Shown here piece by piece: positions 19,756 through 27,826 of a stretch of DNA of 64,000 nt; position 1 is the first letter of the stretch, and each line of letters begins with the position of its first letter. Origin of the DNA: JAUXFS01 sp963772635 (GTDB taxonomy: Bacteria; Pseudomonadota; Alphaproteobacteria; Rhodospirillales; Defluviicoccaceae); assembly GCA_963772635.1 (NCBI GenBank), contig CAVYYK010000043.1:117707-181706 (forward strand), in the 5' to 3' direction. The translations under genes were made by a program, and so were the position numbers. The notes below the pieces were generated by a model. It was not told where the DNA came from. It did no database searches and was given only the letters and a program-made list of their open reading frames with translations.

Positions 19756-21035
19756 CGCTGCCGCTGATGATCATCGGGCTGTTCGCGCTGATCCTGATCA
19801 ACGTCCCGATCGCGGTCGCCCTCGGCGTCGTCGCGGTGATCGCCATGGTCGCCACCCAGGGAACGGCGATCCTGCCCAATGTCGCGCTGGTGATGTACGA
19901 CGGTGCGACGAACTTTCCCCTTCTCGCCATTCCGATGTTCATTCTGGCGGGGGCGATCATGAACGCGTCGGGGATCTCCCGCCGACTGATCGCCTTCGCC
20001 TCCGCGCTTCTCGGCTTCGTTCGCGGTGGGCTGGCCATCGTCAACATCGGCGCGTCGATGTTTTTCGCCGAGATTTCCGGTTCGGCCGTTGCCGACGTGG
20101 CGGCGATCGGATCGATCATGATCCCGGCGATGAAGAAGCGCGGCTACCCGAAAGCGTTCGCCGCCGCCGTCACCTCCTCGGCCGCCACCATCGCCGTGAT
20201 CATTCCACCGTCGATTCCGATGATCCTTTACGGCGTGATGTCGGACAGTTCGGTGGTCCAGCTGTTCGTCGCCGGGATCATCCCGGGGATCGTCGGCGGT
20301 CTCGGGATGATGCTGGTGTCGTACTGGATGGCGAGGCGGCTGAACTGGCCGGTCGAGGAGGTCTTCCAACTCGGCAAGCTGTGGCGAACGTTCAAGGAGG
20401 CGATTTGGGCCCTTGTCCTCCCGGTGATCATCCTCGGCGGTATCTTCTCCGGCCTGGTCACGGCGACCGAGGGCGGCGGCCTGGCGGTGGTGGCGGCCTT
20501 GGTCGTCGGCGGTGTCGTCTACCGCGAACTGGACTGGAGGTTCCTGCGCGAAGCGATCATCGAAGGCGGTCTGCAGACCGCGGTGGTGATGTTGCTGGTC
20601 GCCGCCTCGGCGCTGGTCGGTGTCTACCTGACCGAGCAACAGGTTCCGCAGAAACTGGCGATCGCCATCCTGGAGTTCACCGACAACCGCTATGCGGTGC
20701 TGGCGTTGCTGAATGTCTTCTTTCTGGTGATCGGCCTGTTCCTGCATTCCGCGGCGGCGATCATTCTGGTGGTGCCGATCGTCATGCCGCTGATCTCGGC
20801 GGTCGGTATCGACCCGGTGCACTTCGGTCTGGTGGTGACGCTGAACCTGGGCATCGGCCAGCAGACACCCCCGGTGGCCAGCGTCCTGATCACCGCCTGC
20901 TCGATCGCCAAGGCGGACATCTGGGAAGTGAGCAAGGTCAATATCTACTTTATCGGCGTCCTGTTCGTGGTGTTGATGATGGTCACCTATTTGCCGATGA
21001 TTCCGATGAGCCTGGTCGAACTGTTTTACCGATGA
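19752..21035 (+). CDS. dctM: TRAP transporter large permease (DctM family)
   Basis: A 427-residue, highly hydrophobic protein with about 11-12 membrane helices. DctM signatures include FPLLAIPMFILAGAIMNASGIS, ISGSAVADVAAIGSIMIPAM, IPPSIPMILYGV and NLGIGQQTPPVASVL. It is the transport channel of the TRAP system and pairs with DctQ through the overlapping ATGA at 19752-19755. Sodium-coupled uptake is expected from the family. Confidence 0.9.
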   Translation: MTLPLMIIGLFALILINVPIAVALGVVAVIAMVATQGTAILPNVALVMYDGATNFPLLAIPMFILAGAIMNASGISRRLIAFASALLGFVRGGLAIVNIGASMFFAEISGSAVADVAAIGSIMIPAMKKRGYPKAFAAAVTSSAATIAVIIPPSIPMILYGVMSDSSVVQLFVAGIIPGIVGGLGMMLVSYWMARRLNWPVEEVFQLGKLWRTFKEAIWALVLPVIILGGIFSGLVTATEGGGLAVVAALVVGGVVYRELDWRFLREAIIEGGLQTAVVMLLVAASALVGVYLTEQQVPQKLAIAILEFTDNRYAVLALLNVFFLVIGLFLHSAAAIILVVPIVMPLISAVGIDPVHFGLVVTLNLGIGQQTPPVASVLITACSIAKADIWEVSKVNIYFIGVLFVVLMMVTYLPMIPMSLVELFYR

Positions 21036-21070
21036 TCGACGACCATTGCCGTTTCGCAGGAATTTGAACC

Positions 21071-21850
21071 ATGTCAGAGCACATCCTGGTCCACTATGAC
21101 GGCCCGATCGCCACGGTCGTCCTCAACCGCCCCGACAAGCTGAACGCGATGACCAAGTCGATGTGGTGGCGGCTCGGCGAGGTGATCGAGGGGTTGTCCG
21201 GCGAAGACGGCCTCCGATGCCTGGTGTTGCGCGGCGCCGGCGGCAAGGCCTTCTGCCCGGGCAACGACATCTCGGAATTCACCACCGATCGTTCAAACCC
21301 CGAGCAAGCCAAGGCCTATGGCGACATTCTGCACCGGACCCTGGGCACTTTGAAGAACTGCCGGCATCCGACCGTCGCCCTCATCGAGGGAATATGCGTC
21401 GGCGGCGGGCTCGAGATCGCGGCGCTGTGCGATCTTCGTATCTGCGGCGAATCCAGCCGGTTCGGCGTGCCGATCAATCGTCTCGGGCTGGTGATGGCCT
21501 ATCCGGAAATCGCCGGGCTGCGGGACCTGGTGGGGCCGGCGACGACCCTGGAAATCCTGCTCGAAGGACGGGTGTTCGGCGCCGACGAGGCTTTGGCGAA
21601 AGGCCTGGTCACCCGGGTCGTCGCCGATGACCGGGTCGAGAGCGAGGCCTACGAGACGGCCGCGCGGATCGCCGCCGGCGCGCCGCTGGTCGCGCGCTGG
21701 CACAAGAAGTTCCTGCGCCGCCTGGAGCGGCCCGAACCGCTCACCGAGAAAGAACGGGACGAGGGCTATGCGTGCTATGGGACCGAGGATTTCCGGATCG
21801 GCTATCGGTCGTTCCTCGAGAAGAAAAAGCCGCGGTTCGAGGGACGCTGA
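21071..21850 (+). CDS. Enoyl-CoA hydratase/isomerase family protein
   Basis: A 259-residue crotonase-fold protein. The first oxyanion-hole region is GAGGKAFCPGNDISEF and the second is EGICVGGGLEIAALCDLRI. The usual second catalytic Glu region reads NRLGLVMAYPEIAGL. It likely acts on an acyl-CoA as hydratase, isomerase or hydrolase. It lies 35 bp after dctM and 1 bp before a class III CoA-transferase, so the imported acid is probably activated by CoA transfer and then processed here. The acyl group is unknown. Confidence 0.87.
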   Translation: MSEHILVHYDGPIATVVLNRPDKLNAMTKSMWWRLGEVIEGLSGEDGLRCLVLRGAGGKAFCPGNDISEFTTDRSNPEQAKAYGDILHRTLGTLKNCRHPTVALIEGICVGGGLEIAALCDLRICGESSRFGVPINRLGLVMAYPEIAGLRDLVGPATTLEILLEGRVFGADEALAKGLVTRVVADDRVESEAYETAARIAAGAPLVARWHKKFLRRLERPEPLTEKERDEGYACYGTEDFRIGYRSFLEKKKPRFEGR

Positions 21851-21851
21851 G

Positions 21852-23060
21852 ATGGCGGCGAACCGCGGTCCCCTCGCCGGCCTCAAGGTCATCGAACTGG
21901 CGCACATCATGGCCGGCCCGGTTTGCGGGCTGATGCTCGCCGACATGGGCGCCGATGTCGTCAAGGTCGAAAAGGTGCCGGGGGGAGACGACTCCCGCCG
22001 GTTCGTGCCCCCCGACATCGACGGCGAGCCGGCCGCCTACATGATGATGAACCGCAACAAGCGCGGGATCGCGGTGGATCTCAAGAGCGACGGCGGCAAG
22101 GCGGTGCTGCGCCGGCTGCTGAGCACCGCCGACGTGGTCATCGAGAACTACCGCCGCGGCACCATGGAGCGGTTCGGCCTCGGCTACGAGACGTTGAAAC
22201 GGGACAATCCCGGCCTGATCTACTGCGAGATCTCGGGTTTCGGGCGAACCGGCCCCTATGCCGAGCGCGGCGGGTTCGATTTGATCGCCCAGGGGATGAG
22301 CGGCCTGATGAGCATCACCGGCGAGGCGCCGGGCCGCCCGCCGGTCAAGGTCGGCGCGCCGATCACCGACATCACCGCCGGGGTTCTCGGCGCCATGGGA
22401 GTCGCCGCCGCGTACGCGCACCGGTTGAAGACCGGCGAGGGCCAGCGGGTCGACACCTCGCTGTTCGAAGCGGGCATCGTCCACACCTACTGGCAGTCGG
22501 CGATCGCCTTCGCCACCGGCGTATCGCCGGGCCCGATGGGTTCCGCGCACCCGCTCAACGCGCCCTACCAGGCGTTCCGGACCGCGGACGGCTGGATCAA
22601 CATCGGCGCCGCCAACCAAGCCAACTGGCTGCGCCTGCTCGAGGTGCTCGAAGCGACCGACCTGGCGGACGATCCGCGTTTCGCCAGCAATGCCCAGCGG
22701 ATGTCCCATCTCGACGAACTGACCGAAGCGCTGGGCAAATATTTTGCCCGCCGGACCACCGCCGACTGGCTGGAACGGTTGGAAGCCGCCCGCGTTCCCG
22801 CCGGACCGGTACTGAGTGTCGGCGAGATGCACGCGGATCCGCAGACCCTGGCGAGAGACATGGTGCTCGCCGTCGATCATTCCCGCGTCGGCCCGGTTCA
22901 GACCCTGGGGTTGCCGGTCAAGTTCTCGGAGACCGCGGGCGGCATCGTCCGCGGCGCGCCGGTTCTCGGCCAGCACACCCGCGAGGTGCTCAGGGAAAAC
23001 GGCTACGACGAAGCGGAAATCGAAAAGCTGATCGCCGAGGGCGCCGTCATCGCGGCGTGA
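21852..23060 (+). CDS. CaiB/BaiF family (class III) CoA-transferase
   Basis: A 402-residue protein with class III CoA-transferase features: AGLKVIELAHIMAGPVCGLMLADMGADVVKVEK at the N-terminus and VIENYRRGTMERFGLGYETL. The catalytic aspartate is expected within EGQRVDTSLFEAG. It moves CoA between carboxylic acids and would activate the acid brought in by the TRAP transporter upstream. The start ATG 21852 follows the hydratase stop directly. Donor and acceptor cannot be read from sequence. Confidence 0.88.
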   Translation: MAANRGPLAGLKVIELAHIMAGPVCGLMLADMGADVVKVEKVPGGDDSRRFVPPDIDGEPAAYMMMNRNKRGIAVDLKSDGGKAVLRRLLSTADVVIENYRRGTMERFGLGYETLKRDNPGLIYCEISGFGRTGPYAERGGFDLIAQGMSGLMSITGEAPGRPPVKVGAPITDITAGVLGAMGVAAAYAHRLKTGEGQRVDTSLFEAGIVHTYWQSAIAFATGVSPGPMGSAHPLNAPYQAFRTADGWINIGAANQANWLRLLEVLEATDLADDPRFASNAQRMSHLDELTEALGKYFARRTTADWLERLEAARVPAGPVLSVGEMHADPQTLARDMVLAVDHSRVGPVQTLGLPVKFSETAGGIVRGAPVLGQHTREVLRENGYDEAEIEKLIAEGAVIAA

Positions 23061-23125
23061 TGTTGCGCCTGCGAAATTGATCGGCTAGCATCGCGCCGGT
23101 TACTCGCAATAAATGTGGGGGCGGA

Positions 23126-24086
23126 ATGCTTCGACTGAGCGACGGCGTGAAGAAGTGGTCGATCCTGGTGCCGACGGCGGTTCTGCCGACGCCGTGGCGG
23201 GTGGCGGCGCGCGAGCGCCTGCTGGCGCGTCTGGAGCTTGCCAAGGCGCGAAGGGCTGGACTGATCATCATCGCCCATCCGAAGAGCGGAAACACCTGGC
23301 TCAAGGCGATGCTGTCGCGCCTCTATCAGGTGCGCTACGACCTGCCGGCGTCGCTGCTCGGCAACACCGACGAACTCGCCAACCGAAACCCGGCGATCCC
23401 CCGGTTCGCCGCCACCAACGGCTGTTACAGCTACGAGGGGAGCGTCGGAAAGGCGCTTTCCCCCGAAACGCTCGATCCGGCATTGCGTGCGACGCCGACC
23501 CTGCTGCTCGCCCGCAATCCGCTCGACATCGCCGTCTCCTGGTACTTCCAGTTCACCAAACGCCAGTCGGCCCACAAGCAGGAGCTGATCAACCACTCCA
23601 TCGAGCATCCGATCGATCGGCGGACGATCGGGATGTGGGACTTCGTCAGACACAGCGACATCGGCCTGCCGTTCCTGATCGACTATCTGAACGACTGGGA
23701 GCGCAAGCTTTCGGGGCACGAGCGCGCGCTGATGGTCCGCTACGAGGATCTTCGCTCGCAGCCGGCCGAGACACTGAAACGGATCACCAAGCTGATCGGC
23801 GAAGACTTCAGCGACGAGGAAATCCGGCGAGGCCGTCGATTTCGGGTCGTTCGACAACTTGCGGAAGCTCGAAACCAGCGGTTTCTTTCGTCAGGGCGGC
23901 ATGACGCTGCGCAATCCCGACGACCCTGAAACCTTCAAGGTTCGGCGCGGCAAGGTCGGTGGCTACCGGGACTACTTCACCCCGGAACAGGTCGCCGAGC
24001 TCGAGGAACTGACGTTCTCGCGGTTGTCGCCCACCTTCGGTTACGGTCCCGAGGCCGCGACGCAGCCGGGCCGCGTCGCGGTGTGA
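23126..24086 (+). CDS. Sulfotransferase (PAPS-dependent), one frameshift
   Basis: The 5'-phosphosulfate loop is IIAHPKSGNTWLKAMLSRLY and the 3'-phosphate site is LLLARNPLDIAVSWYFQF, both hallmarks of PAPS sulfotransferases. The C-terminal PAPS-contacting region (FKVRRGKVGGYRDYFTPEQ) lies in another frame from about 23830, so one base change breaks the gene. It would transfer sulfate from PAPS to a hydroxyl, probably on a glycan or lipid. Two paralogues lie at 25309-26256 and 30880-31866. The stop overlaps the next gene by 4 bp (GTGA), indicating coupling with the ELM1-like gene. Confidence 0.82.
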
Positions 24087-25210
24087 CGATGCAACGAGCC
24101 GCCCACGCCGATGAGGCGACACAGCCGTGCGTCTGGCTGGTGCTCGGCGACAAGCGCGGCGACAACGCGCAGGTCTACCCTATCGAAAAAGCCCTGGGTT
24201 GGGCCTGCGAGCACAAGGTCCTGCAAATGCTGGAACCTTACGTCCTCGGCAAGCCGCGCGTCGGGGCATCGCTCCATCACATCGACCGGGAGCGTTCCGA
24301 TCCGCTCGAGCCGCCGTGGCCGGATTTGGTCATTACCGTTGGCCGCCGGCCGTCGATGGCGGCGATGTGGATTCGCGAGCAGGCGCAGGGACGCACCAAG
24401 ATCGTTCTCATCGGCAAACCCTCGACCAGGCTCGAAACCTTCGATCTGATCATCCCCAGCGGCGAGAACCAGCTCCCGCCGCTCGACAACGTCCTGCCGA
24501 TCACTCTGCCGCTGATGCAGGTGGACGAGGCCGCCGTCGCTTCCGCCGTGGAAACCTGGCGGCCCCGCTTCGCCGACCTCCCGAGGCCGTTGATCGCTTT
24601 TCTGGTCGGCGGCCCGACCGGTCCCTTCGTCTTCGATGCCAAGGCGGTGAATCGGTTGATCGAGGCTGTGGCCAAGGTCGCGGCCGAAGGAGGGACGCCA
24701 TACGTCACCACCAGCCGACGGACGCCGCCGGCGGTCGTCGGCGCGCTGAAAGCGGGGCTGCCGTCCGCCGGCCGGCTGTTCGAATGGACGGCCGACGCCA
24801 CCGAAAACCCCTACCACGCCCTGCTCGGCCTCGCCGACGGCTTCGTCGTCACCGGCGACAGCATCTCGATGATCGTCGAGGTCGCCCGCATCGGCAAGGC
24901 GCTCCAGATCTTCGAACTGCCGACAGGACGGCTGGGGGCGCTCGACCAGACCCGTCGGTCGCTGACGCGCCTGCTTTTTTCGCCGGCCGCCGAGCCCGGA
25001 AAAGAAGGCCTCCGCCATCGCCTTGCCAAGGCGCTCTATCGCCTTGGCCTGATTGCTCAAACCCGCGACTTCCGGGCGTTTTATCGGATGCTGATCGATC
25101 GGGGCCTCGCTTCCGCCACGGGTGACGGTTTGCGGCCGCCGCGGGGACAGGTGCCCGACGACCTCGCCCTGGTGGTGACCAGGATCAAGGCGCTGATGGA
25201 GCGGCACTGA
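24083..25210 (+). CDS. ELM1/GtrOC1-like protein (predicted glycan-related, COG3660 type)
   Basis: This 375-residue protein matches the ELM1-like family common in alphaproteobacteria: VWLVLGDKRGDNAQV, VITVGRRPSMAAMW, LVGGPTGPF, PYVTTSRRTP and ADGFVVTGDSISMIVEVARIGKAL. The fold resembles GT-B glycosyltransferases. The plant homologue name (mitochondrial fission) is not informative here; a role in glycan assembly fits better. The GTG start at 24083 overlaps the sulfotransferase stop; ATG 24089 is an alternative. Its place between two sulfotransferases suggests work on the same surface polymer. Confidence 0.82.
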   Translation: MTMQRAAHADEATQPCVWLVLGDKRGDNAQVYPIEKALGWACEHKVLQMLEPYVLGKPRVGASLHHIDRERSDPLEPPWPDLVITVGRRPSMAAMWIREQAQGRTKIVLIGKPSTRLETFDLIIPSGENQLPPLDNVLPITLPLMQVDEAAVASAVETWRPRFADLPRPLIAFLVGGPTGPFVFDAKAVNRLIEAVAKVAAEGGTPYVTTSRRTPPAVVGALKAGLPSAGRLFEWTADATENPYHALLGLADGFVVTGDSISMIVEVARIGKALQIFELPTGRLGALDQTRRSLTRLLFSPAAEPGKEGLRHRLAKALYRLGLIAQTRDFRAFYRMLIDRGLASATGDGLRPPRGQVPDDLALVVTRIKALMERH

Positions 25211-25308
25211 TAAGAAAGGCTGTCGTTCGAACCCCGATGTTGCACCTGCACACTCACCCTTGCTATAGCTGGGGGGATTCTATCGTCAATCGCTCGGGAC
25301 GTTGTGGA

Positions 25309-26256
25309 ATGAGACCTGCGCTGCAGTCCATCATGAAGAAGGTCACCCGCTGGCTGGTGCTGTGGCCCCTGTTCTTCCTGCCGAAGGAAAAGAAGATCGG
25401 AATCGAGCGCCGACTGCGCGGTCGCGAGCAGTTCCAGAAGCTGCGCAAGGCCGACTGCGTCATCGTCTCGTTCGGCAAGAGCGGGCGAACCTGGTTGCGG
25501 GTGATGCTGTCCCGCTTCTATCAGGTCAAGTACGGCCTCTCGGCGCGCCATCTCATCGGTTTCGACAACCTGCACTACAAGAACCGCGCGATCCCGAAGA
25601 TCTTCTTCACCCATGACAACTACCTCAAGGACTACACCGGCCATACCAACTCGAAGGTCGATTACTACGACAAGAAGGTGGTGCTGCTGGTCCGCAATCC
25701 CGCCGACGTGGCGGTGTCCCAGTACCACCAGTGGAAGCACCGGATGAAGCCGCACAAGAAGGAGCTGAACTGGTACCCTGATGAGAACGAGGACGTCTCG
25801 ATTTTCGACTTCGTCATCCAGCCGGACGCGGGCCTTCCCAAGGTCATTGACTTCATGAACGGCTGGGCCGACGAGCTGGAGCGGATCGAATCGTTGCTGA
25901 TCGTCCGCTACGAGGATTTGCGCGCCCAGCCGGAGGCGACCCTGGGGCGGATCCTCGACTTCATGGAAACCCCGGGTACGGCCGACCAGATCCACGAGGC
26001 GGTCGAGTTCTCGTCGGTCGAGAACATGCGCAAGATGGAGGAGAAGAAGACCTTCTGGTTGAGCGGTGGCCGCATGGTGCCCAAGGACCGCAGCAATCCG
26101 GAGTCCTACAAGGTCCGTCGCGCCAAGGTCGGCGGCTATCGCGACTACTTCAGTGCGGAAGAGATCGCCAAGGTCGACGCCGACATCCGCCAGACGCTAT
26201 CGCCGGCGTTTGGATATCTGGATTCGGGCCAAGAGGTTCGGGCGGCCAGCGCCTGA
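25309..26256 (+). CDS. Sulfotransferase (PAPS-dependent)
   Basis: The 5'-phosphosulfate loop is VIVSFGKSGRTWLRVMLSRF and the 3'-phosphate site LLVRNPADVAVSQYHQW. The C-terminus has YKVRRAKVGGYRDYFSAEE. ATG 25309 gives 315 residues; ATG 25333 is an alternative. It is closely related to the minus-strand gene at 30880-31866, sharing the N-terminal RRLRGREQFQKLRKADC-type stretch, so the two arose by duplication. The N-terminal hydrophobic segment (LVLWPLFFLP) could associate with the membrane. Likely acceptor is a surface glycan; not shown. Confidence 0.87.
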   Translation: MRPALQSIMKKVTRWLVLWPLFFLPKEKKIGIERRLRGREQFQKLRKADCVIVSFGKSGRTWLRVMLSRFYQVKYGLSARHLIGFDNLHYKNRAIPKIFFTHDNYLKDYTGHTNSKVDYYDKKVVLLVRNPADVAVSQYHQWKHRMKPHKKELNWYPDENEDVSIFDFVIQPDAGLPKVIDFMNGWADELERIESLLIVRYEDLRAQPEATLGRILDFMETPGTADQIHEAVEFSSVENMRKMEEKKTFWLSGGRMVPKDRSNPESYKVRRAKVGGYRDYFSAEEIAKVDADIRQTLSPAFGYLDSGQEVRAASA

Positions 26257-26361
26257 CATTCGGGCCGGACCGTCGGATGGCGTCGTTCGCTCTTGCCGGG
26301 GGGCGCAAAATTTTGCTATGAACGTTCTTCTCCTGTTCCCTCAAGCCAGTGGATTTCGACC

Positions 26362-27252
26362 GTGAAGGACTGCGTCTTCATTCATACGAACCACCGCCAG
26401 ATCGTCGGGGCGCTGGTTTCGGAGTACTCGCTCAGGCGCAACAGCGCCCATGCCGACAAGTTCGATGTGCGAATCGTCGATACCAAGGAATTCCCGTTCC
26501 TATGGGACAAGGAGGGGCAGGTTTACCAGCGCGGCGGCATCAAGCGAGAGTGGCGCATGGACGATCTGCAGTCGTTCACGCCGCTCAGGTTCACGCCGCC
26601 CGAACTGATGGGTTACCAGGGGCGAGCCGTCGTCATCGATCCGGACGTGTTCGCGGTGGGCGATGTCTACGAGCTTTTGAGCCGGGACATGCAGGGCGCG
26701 GCGCTGATGTGCCGATCGCGCGGCGGCTCGAAGGGGTTCGCGAGCAGTGTGATGCTGCTCGATTGCGCCAAGCTGACCCATTGGCGGTGCGAAGATCAGT
26801 TCAACGAGATGTTCGAATTCAAGCGCGACTACATGGACTGGATGTTCCTGAAGCTCGAGCCCCGCGAGACCATGGGCATGTTGGAATCCGAATGGAACGA
26901 TTTCGATCGCCTGACGCCGAAAACGAAGATGCTCCACAATACGAAACGCTGGACGCAACCTTGGAAGACCGGGCTTCCGGTCGACTTCAGACCCTCCGAG
27001 AAGACCCACAGGTTCGCCCCCCTCGGTTGGTTCCGGCGGGCGCGACGGCACCTGTTCGGCGACTACGGGATGTTGGGACGGTATCGATCGCACCCGGACC
27101 CCAACCAGGAACGCTTCTTCTTCGGCCTGCTGCGCGAATGCGTCGAGAAGGGGATCGTCTCCGAAGGCATGTTGCGCGACGAGATGGAGCGCAATCACGT
27201 GCGTCACGACGCTTTCGAGGTCATGGAGGCTCTCACGAAGAAAGCGGCGTGA
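26362..27252 (+). CDS. Glycosyltransferase-like protein of unknown specificity
   Basis: The product begins KDCVFIHTNHRQIVGALVSEYSLRR if GTG 26362 is used; upstream sequence in the same frame has no family character. LMGYQGRAVVIDPDVFAVGDVYELL resembles the DxD region of GT-A glycosyltransferases (here VIDPDVFAVGD). Further conserved-looking parts are NDFDRLTPKTKMLHNTKRWTQPWKTGLP and a C-terminal helical end. I recognise it as glycosyltransferase-like only. It follows the sulfotransferase by ~105 bp and is followed directly by a palindromic repeat element. Confidence 0.6.
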   Translation: MKDCVFIHTNHRQIVGALVSEYSLRRNSAHADKFDVRIVDTKEFPFLWDKEGQVYQRGGIKREWRMDDLQSFTPLRFTPPELMGYQGRAVVIDPDVFAVGDVYELLSRDMQGAALMCRSRGGSKGFASSVMLLDCAKLTHWRCEDQFNEMFEFKRDYMDWMFLKLEPRETMGMLESEWNDFDRLTPKTKMLHNTKRWTQPWKTGLPVDFRPSEKTHRFAPLGWFRRARRHLFGDYGMLGRYRSHPDPNQERFFFGLLRECVEKGIVSEGMLRDEMERNHVRHDAFEVMEALTKKAA

Positions 27253-27261
27253 GGCGGGTCA

Positions 27262-27548
27262 AGTGCTCTGGTTTCGACATATGGTGCCCCTACGACGGCC
27301 CTCCAAGTTCGCCCGGTTAGGCGCGTGGCGCGCCGTGATGCTGGAGCATCACAAGCGCCGCGCAACGACGCCGGGGGGCTTGGAAGGCCGCCCTGCGGGT
27401 CGCGTTTCCCGCTCCCTCGGGGCGTCGGACGCGCTTGACGATGGGTTGCCATCGCCTGCGCCGGCTCGGGCCCGCGCCACGCCCTAAGCCCTGCCGAGGG
27501 AGCGGGAAACGCGATCGTAGGGGCACCATATGTCGAAACCAGAGCACT
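27262..27548 (+). repeat. Palindromic element 1 (three-way-junction type)
   Basis: The ends are a perfect 34-bp inverted repeat (27262-27295 and 27515-27548). Inside are two further stems. Hairpin A (arms about 27297-27308 and 27380-27391) carries the tip GTGATGCTGGAGCATCAC. Hairpin B has a perfect 20-bp stem (27401-27420 and 27494-27513), tipped by GACGATG-N6-CATCGCC (27437-27456). The whole can fold as a three-armed structure. The A tip with flanks (27333-27355) is identical to element 2 (36642-36664), and the B tip recurs in elements 2 and 3. The outer stem sequence is unique to this copy. It begins 9 bp after a gene stop. No coding function is evident. Confidence 0.85.
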
Positions 27549-27826
27549 AGAGAATTGGACGGTGATCGTCGGCAAGGAAGCGCCTCACGCGCCGATTCGC
27601 TGCGACCCCGCCGGTTTCCGGACACGCGATGTTTTTCGATTGCGGGAATTCCGCGGTGTCCAAGAGGGATCTTGCAGGTTTTTGCGCGTTCACTAACAAT
27701 TTGAGGCTACGTTCCGGCATGGCCACGGGACCGGCGATTGGCATGCAAGAGATACGTGTGGCGGGCTCTGGGTGAGGAGGGATATCGTCGCTGCGGCACG
27801 GTGATCATGCCGCTGTGAGGTAAGCT

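Noticed and set aside
27262..27548. Retron or group II intron
   Set aside because: Inverted ends and stem-loops recall retron RNA, but no reverse transcriptase is present here or at elements 2 and 3.
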